From: RGIG9079 sp964567845
GTDB taxonomy: Bacteria > Bacteroidota > Bacteroidia > Bacteroidales > Marinifilaceae
NCBI GenBank assembly: GCA_964567845.1
Contig: CAZMOG010000007.1
Span: 1-46,857, forward strand
Length of the DNA: 46,857 nucleotides
Direction: 5' to 3'
Position 1 is the first letter of the stretch. Every line of letters begins with the position of its first letter. A program made the translations under genes and the position numbers. This document shows, piece after piece, positions 1-7,329 of this stretch. The notes below the pieces were generated by a model that saw only the letters and a list, made by a program, of their open reading frames with translations, searched no databases and was not told the DNA's origin.

Positions 1-63
1 CTCTCTATTAAATAATTATGTTAACTTCTACCAACCACTTTTGGCAACGTTACCGCTAATAGC

Positions 64-1284
64 TTAACTTCTCAGTTTGCCGACAGAGTAGTGGGCAAGG
101 CGAGCCTCGGCATATTGCTTGGTAATGGTATATTTCTTTTTGCGGGTCGATGGCAACTCGAACATCAAGTCATTCATAATCACCTCGCAAATAGAGCGCA
201 AACCACGAGCACCAAGATTATACTCAACAGCTTTATCTACTATAAAATCGAAAACCTCCGGCTCAAAGGTAAGCTCAATGCCATCCATCTCGAAGAGCTT
301 AATGAACTGGCGAATAATTGCATTCTTAGGTTCGGTTAGGATGCTTCTAAGAGTATCTCGACTTAATGGCTCTAAGTAGGTAAGAACCGGTAAACGGCCG
401 ATAATCTCGGGAATCAAGCCGAATGATTTTAGGTCTTGTGGGGCAATGTACTGCAACAGGTTGTTGCGGTCAATCTTTTCAACCTCGCGAACTGCGGTAA
501 AACCTACAACCTGTGAATTCATGCGTGCAGCAATCTTCTTCTCAATGCCATCGAAAGCTCCTCCGCAGATAAACAGAATATTCTTGGTGTCAACTGCAAT
601 CATCTTCTGGTCGGGGTGTTTGCGTCCTCCTTGTGGTGGAACATTAACAATCGAGCCCTCCAAAAGTTTCAATAGACCCTGTTGTACGCCCTCGCCACTA
701 ACATCGCGAGTGATTGATGGGTTGTCGCCTTTACGGGCAATCTTGTCAATCTCGTCGATAAATACAATGCCTCGCTCGGCAGCCTTGACATCGTAGTCCG
801 ATGCTTGAAGCAGGCGTGTAAGGATCGACTCAATATCCTCGCCCACATATCCTGCCTCGGTAAGGACTGTTGCATCGACAATGGCGAATGGTACATTTAG
901 CATTTTGGCAATGGTCTTCGCCAATAGGGTCTTTCCTGTTCCGGTGCGACCAACCATAATGATGTTCGATTTCTCAATCTCTACCTCATTATCGCCCTTC
1001 TCCTGCTTTATGCGTTTGTAGTGGTTGTAAACAGCAACGGCAAGGTGCTTTTTGGCCTCGTCCTGACCAACGGCGTATTGGTCCAGAAACTCCTTTATCT
1101 CGATGGGCTTCTTTATTTGAAGCTCTTTGGTTGCCTTTTGCTCCTCTTGTTCAATGGCCTCTTTTACAATCGAGTTTGCCTGCTCGGCACATTGGTCGCA
1201 TATAAAACCGTTAATGCCTCCAATCAAAAGTGCAACATCTTTGCGCGAGCGTCCGCAGAACGAACATTTATCTGTCATCTTCAT
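64..1284 (-). CDS. clpX: ATP-dependent Clp protease ATP-binding subunit ClpX
   Basis: ClpX is the AAA+ hexamer that unfolds tagged proteins and threads them into the ClpP chamber in the cytoplasm. The 406-residue product has the N-terminal zinc finger (C7xxC10, C29xxC32), Walker A GRTGTGKT near residues 112-119, the pore loop GYVG, Walker B with FIDEID, and the sensor-2 motif GARGLR. The ClpP-docking loop reads VGF instead of the usual IGF, a conservative change. The reading frame opens upstream at a TTG, but an AGGAG ribosome binding site sits 6-7 nt before the ATG at 1284, so that ATG is chosen. It lies 12 nt after clpP, so the two are almost certainly one transcript. Family identity is certain; only the exact start is inferred. 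Confidence 0.97.
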   Translation of the reverse strand: MKMTDKCSFCGRSRKDVALLIGGINGFICDQCAEQANSIVKEAIEQEEQKATKELQIKKPIEIKEFLDQYAVGQDEAKKHLAVAVYNHYKRIKQEKGDNEVEIEKSNIIMVGRTGTGKTLLAKTIAKMLNVPFAIVDATVLTEAGYVGEDIESILTRLLQASDYDVKAAERGIVFIDEIDKIARKGDNPSITRDVSGEGVQQGLLKLLEGSIVNVPPQGGRKHPDQKMIAVDTKNILFICGGAFDGIEKKIAARMNSQVVGFTAVREVEKIDRNNLLQYIAPQDLKSFGLIPEIIGRLPVLTYLEPLSRDTLRSILTEPKNAIIRQFIKLFEMDGIELTFEPEVFDFIVDKAVEYNLGARGLRSICEVIMNDLMFELPSTRKKKYTITKQYAEARLAHYSVGKLRS

Positions 1285-1296
1285 GGTCAACTCCTC

Positions 1297-2007
1297 TTAC
1301 AAAATAATTCCGCTATCGGTTGTCTCAACCTTTTTATTCTCGCGAGTCAGAATGTTATCGATCATGCCGTATGCCTTTGCCTCGGCCGATGTCATCCAGT
1401 AGTCGCGGTCTGAATCTTTTTCAATCTGCTTGTAGCTCTTGCCGGTATGCTCTGAAAGGATTGTGTATAGCTCCTTTTTCAGTTTGCCAATTTCGCGTGC
1501 GGTAATCTCAATATCCGATGCCTGGCCCTGTGCACCACCAAGTGGTTGGTGAATCATGGTGCGTGAGTGCTTCAATGCAAAACGCTTCTCTTTTGCTCCG
1601 GCTGCCAATAGTACCGCTCCCATCGATGCCGCCATTCCGGTACAGATGGTTGATACATCGCAACTTATATATTGCATTGTATCATAGATTCCCAAGCCTG
1701 CATAGACAGACCCTCCGGGAGTGTTTAGGTATATTTGAATATCTCTTCCGGGGTCGGCTGTCTCTAAGAATAGAAGTTGTGCCATTACAATATTGGCAAC
1801 GGTATCATCGATTGGAACTCCCAAAAATATGATTCTATCCATCATCAAGCGTGAAAATACATCCATGCTTGCTACATTCAAATTACGCTCCTCTATAATG
1901 GTAGGCGAGATGTAATTATCGGTTATAGATTGGTATCTGTGTAGATTTAAACTGCTTATGCCCATCTGTTTTTGGGCAAAGAGTTTGAACTCATCATTCA
2001 TTTCCAT
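1297..2007 (-). CDS. clpP: ATP-dependent Clp protease proteolytic subunit ClpP
   Basis: ClpP is the serine protease tetradecamer that degrades substrates delivered by ClpX. In this 236-residue protein the catalytic triad is visible as S128 (in GMAASMG), H153 (in MIHQPLGG) and D202 (in SDRDYW). The spacings of 25 and 49 residues equal those of the E. coli triad S97/H122/D171. The N-terminus is about 30 residues longer than the mature E. coli enzyme and may be a propeptide, as is common in the family. The gene leads the clpP-clpX pair. The trigger factor gene that often precedes clpP is not here; the next gene upstream is the divergent thr operon. A -7 element TACCTTTG lies about 27 nt upstream of the start. 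Confidence 0.97.
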   Translation of the reverse strand: MEMNDEFKLFAQKQMGISSLNLHRYQSITDNYISPTIIEERNLNVASMDVFSRLMMDRIIFLGVPIDDTVANIVMAQLLFLETADPGRDIQIYLNTPGGSVYAGLGIYDTMQYISCDVSTICTGMAASMGAVLLAAGAKEKRFALKHSRTMIHQPLGGAQGQASDIEITAREIGKLKKELYTILSEHTGKSYKQIEKDSDRDYWMTSAEAKAYGMIDNILTRENKKVETTDSGIIL

Positions 2008-2033
2008 AGTTGTTTTATTTAAATTTCCGCTTA

Positions 2034-2041
2034 CAAAGGTA
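2034..2041 (-). promoter_or_regulatory. Bacteroides-type -7 promoter element of clpP-clpX
   Basis: On the minus strand this reads TACCTTTG, an exact match to the Bacteroides sigma-ABfr -7 consensus TAnnTTTG. It lies about 27 nt before the clpP start codon. I see no convincing -33 TTTG at the usual distance. Confidence 0.6.
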
Positions 2042-2082
2042 CGAAAAATGGCATATTTACGATACTGATTAATTTTTTTTAT

Positions 2083-2090
2083 TATTTTTG
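2083..2090 (+). promoter_or_regulatory. -7 promoter element of the thr leader/operon
   Basis: TATTTTTG matches TAnnTTTG. Transcription would begin around 2096-2098, about 15 nt before the leader-peptide ATG at 2113. That arrangement is typical of a short attenuator leader. The -33 element is not clear in this T-rich stretch. Confidence 0.55.
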
Positions 2091-2112
2091 TGCTTTCAAA
2101 AGATTTGCGACT

Positions 2113-2205
2113 ATGAATTTGTTAATGAATAACAATAGTATTATCTCTACTTCGGTCATGTCGGGCCGAACTATGTGTCGCACTATGATGACCCTTCGGG
2201 GGTAG
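2113..2205 (+). CDS. thrL: putative thr operon leader peptide (30 aa)
   Basis: This is a 30-codon open frame from ATG 2113 to TAG 2203, in the 328-nt gap before thrA and just downstream of a -7 element. The peptide is rich in end products of the pathway it precedes: six Met, four Thr and two adjacent Ile codons, with the run RTMCRTMMT near its end. E. coli thrL is likewise Thr/Ile-rich and precedes thrA. The second half of the frame overlaps two RNA hairpins (2151-2170 and 2191-2203). Seen: the frame, its composition and its position. Inferred: that it is translated and that ribosome stalling controls the operon. No canonical intrinsic terminator was found downstream, so the read-out mechanism is open. 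Confidence 0.6.
   Translation: MNLLMNNNSIISTSVMSGRTMCRTMMTLRG
2151..2203 (+). promoter_or_regulatory. alternative hairpins in the thr leader RNA
   Basis: TTCGG at 2151-2155 pairs with CCGAA at 2166-2170, extendable to 7 bp through U-G and C-G pairs with a six-base loop. The same CCGAA segment can instead pair with a second TTCGG at 2195-2199. That second TTCGG also forms its own hairpin, ACCC/GGGT at 2191-2203, with a UUCG-type loop. The pairings are mutually exclusive and overlap the Thr/Met codons of the leader, as expected for an attenuator. Function is inferred. Confidence 0.45.
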
Positions 2206-2296
2206 GAGTAGTTTAGGCGAGTCTATGTGATTTGCGCTTGTGGATGCAGGCATTTATCGAGAGTTAAAATCAAAAAGTTTATTTCAAATCGTATAT

Positions 2297-2314
2297 AAAC
2301 CATTGGTGTGGTTT
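2297..2314 (+). repeat. inverted repeat just upstream of thrA
   Basis: AAACCA and TGGTTT form a 6-bp stem with loop TTGGTG, 21 nt before the thrA ATG. There is no U-tract after it, so it is not a terminator. A weaker stem, GCTTG/CAGGC, lies at 2236-2251. Between 2206 and 2335 I see no other feature. Confidence 0.4.
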
Positions 2315-2335
2315 GCGATCACAATATAGAAGATT

Positions 2336-4771
2336 ATGAAGGTATTGAAATTTGGAGGAACCTCGGTAGGTTCAATAGATAGTATATTAAGAGTTAAGCA
2401 GATTGTCGAGAGCCGAAAGGAGCCGGTAATTGTTGTGGTATCGGCTTTGGGCGGAGTTACCGATCAGTTGATTAAGGTTTCAAATATGGCTCTTGCAGGT
2501 GGCGATGACTATTTGACACTGCTTGGTGATATTATTTGTCGCCACGAGACAATGGTTAAGGCTGTTATCCCTGCCGGAGAGCAGCAGACAAAAGTTTGGA
2601 AACAGGTAAAATCATTGCTCGACGAGTTGTCTAACATTCTGCGCGGAGTTTCGTTGTTGCAGGATCTATCACCAAAGACTACCGATATTATTTTGAGCTA
2701 TGGAGAGAGAGTTTCATCGATAATTGTTGCGGAGTTGATTGGTGCAAAACATTACGATGCACGCAATTTTATCAAGACCGAGGTTAAGCATAATAAGCGA
2801 GGGTTGGCTAAAAAGCTTACAGAGCAGCTTGTTTGCGATGTGTTCCGCAATGCTCCGGATTGTTGTTTGGTGCCCGGATTTATCTCTACCGACAAGGAGA
2901 GCGGTGTGATTACCAATCTTGGTCGTGGAGGTTCAGACTATACCGCTTCGGTTATTGCTGCAGCTCTTGAGGCAAGTGCATTGGAAATCTGGACCGATGT
3001 CGATGGCTTCATGACCGCCGATCCAAAGGTTATTCAGGATGCCTATACAATTGATCAATTGAGTTATGCCGAGGCAACCGAGTTGTGTAACTTTGGAGCA
3101 AAGGTTATCTATCCACCAACAATCTATCCTGTATGTTTGAAGAATATCCCAATTTGGGTAAAGAATACATTTAATCCCGAGGCTCGTGGAACTGTAATCA
3201 ACAAAGAGAGCCACGGTGAGTCAGGGCAATTGATTAAGGGAATTTCATCGATCAACGATACCAGCCTTATCACTGTTCAAGGCTTGGGAATGGTTGGCGT
3301 AGTTGGAGTGAACTATCGAATTTTCAAGGCGTTGACAGAGCAGGGTATCAGTGTGTTTATGGTGTCGCAGGCCTCTTCAGAGAACAGCACAAGTATCGGT
3401 GTGAAGAATTCCGATGCCGAGGCGGCTTGCGAGGTGCTTGCCAACGAGTTCCATAAAGAGATTGAGCGAGGCGAGATTACCACAATCGCAGCCGAGAACA
3501 ATTTGGCTACCATTGCAATTGTGGGCGAGCGCATGAAGCACTCTCCGGGATTGGCAGGAAAGTTGTTCGGTGCTTTGGGAAGAAACGGAATCAGTATTAT
3601 TGCTGTTGCACAGGGAGCATCGGAAACTAATATTTCGTTTGTTGTTGAGTTGCAGGATTTGCGTAAGTCTTTGAATGTAATTCATGATGCCTTTTTCCTT
3701 TCGGAGTATCAGGAGATAAATCTGTTTATTTGCGGAATAGGAACCGTAGGAGGTAGTTTGATTAAACAGATTGCTCACCAGCAGGAGGAGTTGAAGAAGC
3801 AGTTCCGATTGAAGTTGAATGTTGTGGGTATAATGAATGGTCACTATGTAATGTTTGACAGAAACGGTTTGGAGCTTGATGGCTATCGTGAAAGACTTGT
3901 AGCCGAGGGTAAACCAAGCTCATTGCAGTTGATTCACGACGAGATTATCGGAATGAATATCTTTAATTCGGTATTTGTAGATTGTACTGCGAATGAGCAT
4001 GTCTCAATGTTGTACAAGGATTTCCTAAGCAACAACATTTCGGTTGTTACTGCAAATAAGATTGCCGCATCGGGAAATTATGACAAGTACATGGAGTTGA
4101 AGTCAATTGCACGTCAGCGCGGAGTTAAATTCCTTTTTGAGACCAATGTGGGTGCAGGACTTCCAATTATCAATACAATTAATTCGTTGAAATCGAGCGG
4201 AGATAAGATTCTTAAGTTAGAGGCTGTTTTGTCGGGAACTTTGAACTTTATCTTCAATACAATTAGTGAAACAATCCCATTCAGCCAGACCGTTAAGATG
4301 GCTAAGGAGCAGGGTTATGCGGAGCCTGATCCACGTATCGATTTGTGTGGAAAGGATGTGATGCGTAAGCTTGTCATTCTGAGCCGTGAGGCGGGCTACA
4401 CAATGGATATCGATGATATTGAGAAGCATCTGTTCCTGCCCGACTCATTCTTCGAGGGAACACTTGAGGAGTTCTGGCAGAATTTGCCCTCGCTCGATGC
4501 AGACTTCGAGGCAAAGCGCAAAGTGTTGGCAGAAAAGGGTATGTGTTGGCGTTTTGTGGCTAAACTCGAGGATGGCAAGGGAAGTGTAAGCCTTCAGGAG
4601 ATTCCTGAGCACCACCCATTCTACGATTTGGAGGGAAGTAACAATATTATCTTGATAACGACCGAGCGATACAAAGAGTATCCAATGTTGATTCAGGGAT
4701 ACGGAGCAGGAGCAGAGGTTACAGCTGCAGGAGTTTTTGCTGATATTATCAGTATTGCCAACGTTCGATAG
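2336..4771 (+). CDS. thrA: bifunctional aspartokinase / homoserine dehydrogenase
   Basis: This 811-residue fusion carries out the first step of the aspartate pathway (phosphorylation of aspartate) and the third (NADPH reduction of aspartate semialdehyde to homoserine). The aspartokinase domain begins at once with KFGGTSVGS (residues 5-13) and runs to about 290. Two ACT regulatory domains follow (about 310-455). The homoserine dehydrogenase domain starts near 463 with the Rossmann motif CGIGTVGGS and includes NVGAGLP, SGTLNFIF and EPDPRIDLCG. The length equals the usual ThrA/MetL fusion of about 810-820 residues. ACT domains imply allosteric feedback, and the upstream leader peptide suggests transcriptional control too. 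The next gene starts 4 nt after the stop, so the operon is tightly coupled. Confidence 0.97.
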   Translation: MKVLKFGGTSVGSIDSILRVKQIVESRKEPVIVVVSALGGVTDQLIKVSNMALAGGDDYLTLLGDIICRHETMVKAVIPAGEQQTKVWKQVKSLLDELSNILRGVSLLQDLSPKTTDIILSYGERVSSIIVAELIGAKHYDARNFIKTEVKHNKRGLAKKLTEQLVCDVFRNAPDCCLVPGFISTDKESGVITNLGRGGSDYTASVIAAALEASALEIWTDVDGFMTADPKVIQDAYTIDQLSYAEATELCNFGAKVIYPPTIYPVCLKNIPIWVKNTFNPEARGTVINKESHGESGQLIKGISSINDTSLITVQGLGMVGVVGVNYRIFKALTEQGISVFMVSQASSENSTSIGVKNSDAEAACEVLANEFHKEIERGEITTIAAENNLATIAIVGERMKHSPGLAGKLFGALGRNGISIIAVAQGASETNISFVVELQDLRKSLNVIHDAFFLSEYQEINLFICGIGTVGGSLIKQIAHQQEELKKQFRLKLNVVGIMNGHYVMFDRNGLELDGYRERLVAEGKPSSLQLIHDEIIGMNIFNSVFVDCTANEHVSMLYKDFLSNNISVVTANKIAASGNYDKYMELKSIARQRGVKFLFETNVGAGLPIINTINSLKSSGDKILKLEAVLSGTLNFIFNTISETIPFSQTVKMAKEQGYAEPDPRIDLCGKDVMRKLVILSREAGYTMDIDDIEKHLFLPDSFFEGTLEEFWQNLPSLDADFEAKRKVLAEKGMCWRFVAKLEDGKGSVSLQEIPEHHPFYDLEGSNNIILITTERYKEYPMLIQGYGAGAEVTAAGVFADIISIANVR

Positions 4772-4775
4772 TTTT

Positions 4776-5984
4776 ATGAAAACCATAGTAATTTTGGGCG
4801 ATGGCATGGCCGACAGGTCATGCCCGTCTCTACATAATAAAACTTTACTGCAATATGCCCATACCCCCAATATGGATAAGTTGGCGAAGATGGGCAGAAG
4901 CGGGGAGTTGATAACCGTTGAACAGGGATTCCATCCCGGTAGCGAGGTTGCAAATATGGCGGTTCTTGGCTATGATTTGCCAACAGTCTATGAGGGACGA
5001 GGTGTCCTTGAGGCGGCAAGTATCGGTGTTGATTTGAAACCCGGCCAAATGGCCATGCGTTGCAATCTGGTCTGTATCGAGGGGGACATTCTTAAAAACC
5101 ATTCGGCAGGCCACATAACAACTGCCGATGCAGACATTTTAATTAAATTTTTGGAGGAGAAGTTGGGGGGGAACGGAGTACATTTCTATACCGGCGTTTC
5201 GTACCGACACCTCTTGGTGGTGGACAATGCCGATAAGCGGATAGAGTGTGTACCTCCTCACGATGTTCCTTTGCAACCGTGGAGACCGCTTCTGGTTAGG
5301 GCTTTGGTTCCCGAGGCTCAACCGACTGCCGATTTGCTGAATGGTTTGATAGCAAAATCGCAGGAGTTGTTGGAGAATCACCCTTTGAATCAGGAAAGGG
5401 CATTGCAGGGCAAAGACAAAGCAAACTCTATTTGGCCATGGTCGGCAGGGTATCGACCCAAAATGGAACCGTTGTCAGCCAAATTCCCTCAAATCAAGAG
5501 GGGGGCAGTGATTACCGCTGTCGATTTGATTCGTGGCATTGGTAAATATGCAGGATTAGAGGTGATCGATGTTCCCGGAGCGACCGGACTTTATGATACC
5601 AACTATGAAAATAAGGTTCAGGCAGCTCTTGAAGCTCTGAGGAGTTCCGATTTTGTTTACCTTCACATTGAGGCGAGCGACGAGGCGGGACACGAGGGGG
5701 ATATAGATCTGAAATTAAAGTGTATAGAGGATTTGGATTCAAGGGTTTTAGGGCTGATAATGGATCAGGTTTCAAATTGGAGTGAACCGGTGGCGATTGC
5801 GCTACTACCGGACCATCCAACTCCCTGTGATATAAGAACCCATACTGCCGATCCCGTGCCTTTTGTGATATATAAGCCGGGTAACGAGCCCGATAGCGTA
5901 ACGGAGTATAACGAAATCAGTGCTCGGAACGGAGTTTACGGAGTGTTGCGTAAAGATCAATTTATTAATGAGTTAATGAGATAA
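4776..5984 (+). CDS. phosphomutase-fold proposed homoserine kinase (ApgM-like)
   Basis: The 402-residue protein belongs to the alkaline-phosphatase superfamily, in the branch of cofactor-independent phosphoglycerate mutases of the archaeal type. Metal-binding ILGDGMAD (D9) is followed by GSEVAN with the presumed nucleophile S56. The C-terminal half carries HIEASDEAGHEGD and LLPDHPTP, the second metal cluster. It lies between thrA and thrC where a GHMP-type thrB would be expected, and no thrB is nearby. A TIGRFAM family in this position is described as a proposed homoserine kinase on the basis of exactly this operon context. I therefore infer homoserine phosphorylation; phosphoglycerate mutase activity is the alternative. 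The frame is open 13 codons upstream inside thrA, but the ATG at 4776 is chosen because it gives the family N-terminus. Confidence 0.88.
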   Translation: MKTIVILGDGMADRSCPSLHNKTLLQYAHTPNMDKLAKMGRSGELITVEQGFHPGSEVANMAVLGYDLPTVYEGRGVLEAASIGVDLKPGQMAMRCNLVCIEGDILKNHSAGHITTADADILIKFLEEKLGGNGVHFYTGVSYRHLLVVDNADKRIECVPPHDVPLQPWRPLLVRALVPEAQPTADLLNGLIAKSQELLENHPLNQERALQGKDKANSIWPWSAGYRPKMEPLSAKFPQIKRGAVITAVDLIRGIGKYAGLEVIDVPGATGLYDTNYENKVQAALEALRSSDFVYLHIEASDEAGHEGDIDLKLKCIEDLDSRVLGLIMDQVSNWSEPVAIALLPDHPTPCDIRTHTADPVPFVIYKPGNEPDSVTEYNEISARNGVYGVLRKDQFINELMR

Positions 5985-5988
5985 AACC

Positions 5989-7290
5989 ATGATATACTAT
6001 AGTACCAACCATACAGCGGCCAATGCAACTCTTGAAGAGGTTGTTGTGCGAGGCCTCGCCCCTGATAACGGCTTGTATATGCCTGAGCATATCAAGCAGT
6101 TGCCACAGGAGTTTTTTGATGAACTGCCGAACTTGTCATTTCAGGAGCTTTCATACAGAGTTGCCGATGCCTTTTTCGGTCGGGATATCCCGGCTGAAAC
6201 ATTGAAGCAGATAGTCTATGATACCCTTGGTTTCGATGCTCCTGTCGTGAATGTGAATGGGGCAATCAATACTTTGGAGCTGTTTCATGGCCCGACCCTT
6301 GCATTTAAGGATGTGGGAGCACGATTTATGGCGCGCATGCTGGGCTATTTCATTAAGCGCGAGGGCAAAGAGCAGGTAAATGTTTTGGTTGCAACCTCGG
6401 GCGATACCGGTAGTGCGGTAGCGAACGGCTTTTTGGGAGTAGAGGGAATCCATGTATATGTTCTGTATCCGAAAGGTAAGGTGAGCGAGATTCAGGAGAA
6501 GCAATTTACAACTCTTGGCAAGAATATAACAGCAATCGAGATTGATGGAGTGTTTGATGATTGTCAGGCCCTGGTCAAGAGTGCGTTTCTGGATAGAGAG
6601 TTAAACGAGAAACTTGTATTGACCTCGGCAAATTCAATAAACGTTGCACGCTTCATGCCTCAGGCGTTCTATTACTTCTATGCTTACGGTCAGTTGCGTA
6701 AAGCCGGATGCACCGACGAGATTGTTGCCTGTGTTCCAAGTGGTAACTTTGGAAATATTACCGCCGGTCTGATTGCCAAGCGTATGGGGTTGCCAATAAA
6801 GCGTTTTGTTGCTGCAAATAACAGAAACGATGTATTCTTCAACTATTTGAAGAGTGGAGTTTATGCTCCTATGGCATCGGTTCAGACTATTGCAAATGCC
6901 ATGGATGTGGGTGCTCCGAGCAACTTTGTCCGTATTCTGGATATGTATGGCAATGAGCACTCTGCAATATGTGCAGATATGGCTGCGTATCGTTATGATG
7001 ACAATGAGATTCGCGATGCAATTAAAAGAGTCTTTGAGCAGACCGGTTATCTGCTTGACCCTCATGGCGCGTGCGGATATATGGCATTGGAGCAGGACTT
7101 GAAGAGTGGCGAGACGGGTTTCTTCCTGGAAACTGCCCACCCGGCAAAGTTTAAGGATGTTGTAGAGGGGGTTATCGGCACAGAGATAGAGATTCCTGCA
7201 AAGCTTAAGGCTTTTATGGCCGGTAGCAAGCAGAGCATTCCAATGAGTAAGGAGTTTGCCGATTTTAAAGAGTTTCTTATCTCCCGATAA
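5989..7290 (+). CDS. thrC: threonine synthase
   Basis: Threonine synthase is the PLP enzyme that converts O-phosphohomoserine to threonine, the last step of the pathway. The 433-residue protein has the family start (YYSTNH, RGLAPDNGLYMP). The PLP lysine K107 is in PTLAFKDVGARF, the phosphate-binding motif is SGDTGSA, and VPSGNFGN follows. The length is typical of the ThrC form found in proteobacteria, Bacteroidetes and yeast. It starts 4 nt after the kinase-like gene and completes the aspartate-to-threonine branch. No terminator is visible before the GH127 gene 39 nt downstream, so readthrough is possible. Confidence 0.97.
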   Translation: MIYYSTNHTAANATLEEVVVRGLAPDNGLYMPEHIKQLPQEFFDELPNLSFQELSYRVADAFFGRDIPAETLKQIVYDTLGFDAPVVNVNGAINTLELFHGPTLAFKDVGARFMARMLGYFIKREGKEQVNVLVATSGDTGSAVANGFLGVEGIHVYVLYPKGKVSEIQEKQFTTLGKNITAIEIDGVFDDCQALVKSAFLDRELNEKLVLTSANSINVARFMPQAFYYFYAYGQLRKAGCTDEIVACVPSGNFGNITAGLIAKRMGLPIKRFVAANNRNDVFFNYLKSGVYAPMASVQTIANAMDVGAPSNFVRILDMYGNEHSAICADMAAYRYDDNEIRDAIKRVFEQTGYLLDPHGACGYMALEQDLKSGETGFFLETAHPAKFKDVVEGVIGTEIEIPAKLKAFMAGSKQSIPMSKEFADFKEFLISR

Positions 7291-7329
7291 GGCCAAAACA
7301 GGTTTTTGAAAACAATAACAACAAATGAT

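Noticed and set aside
2206..2335. possible intrinsic terminator for thr attenuation
   Set aside because: The stems at 2236-2251 and 2297-2314 are short and neither is followed by a T-run, so I do not call a terminator.
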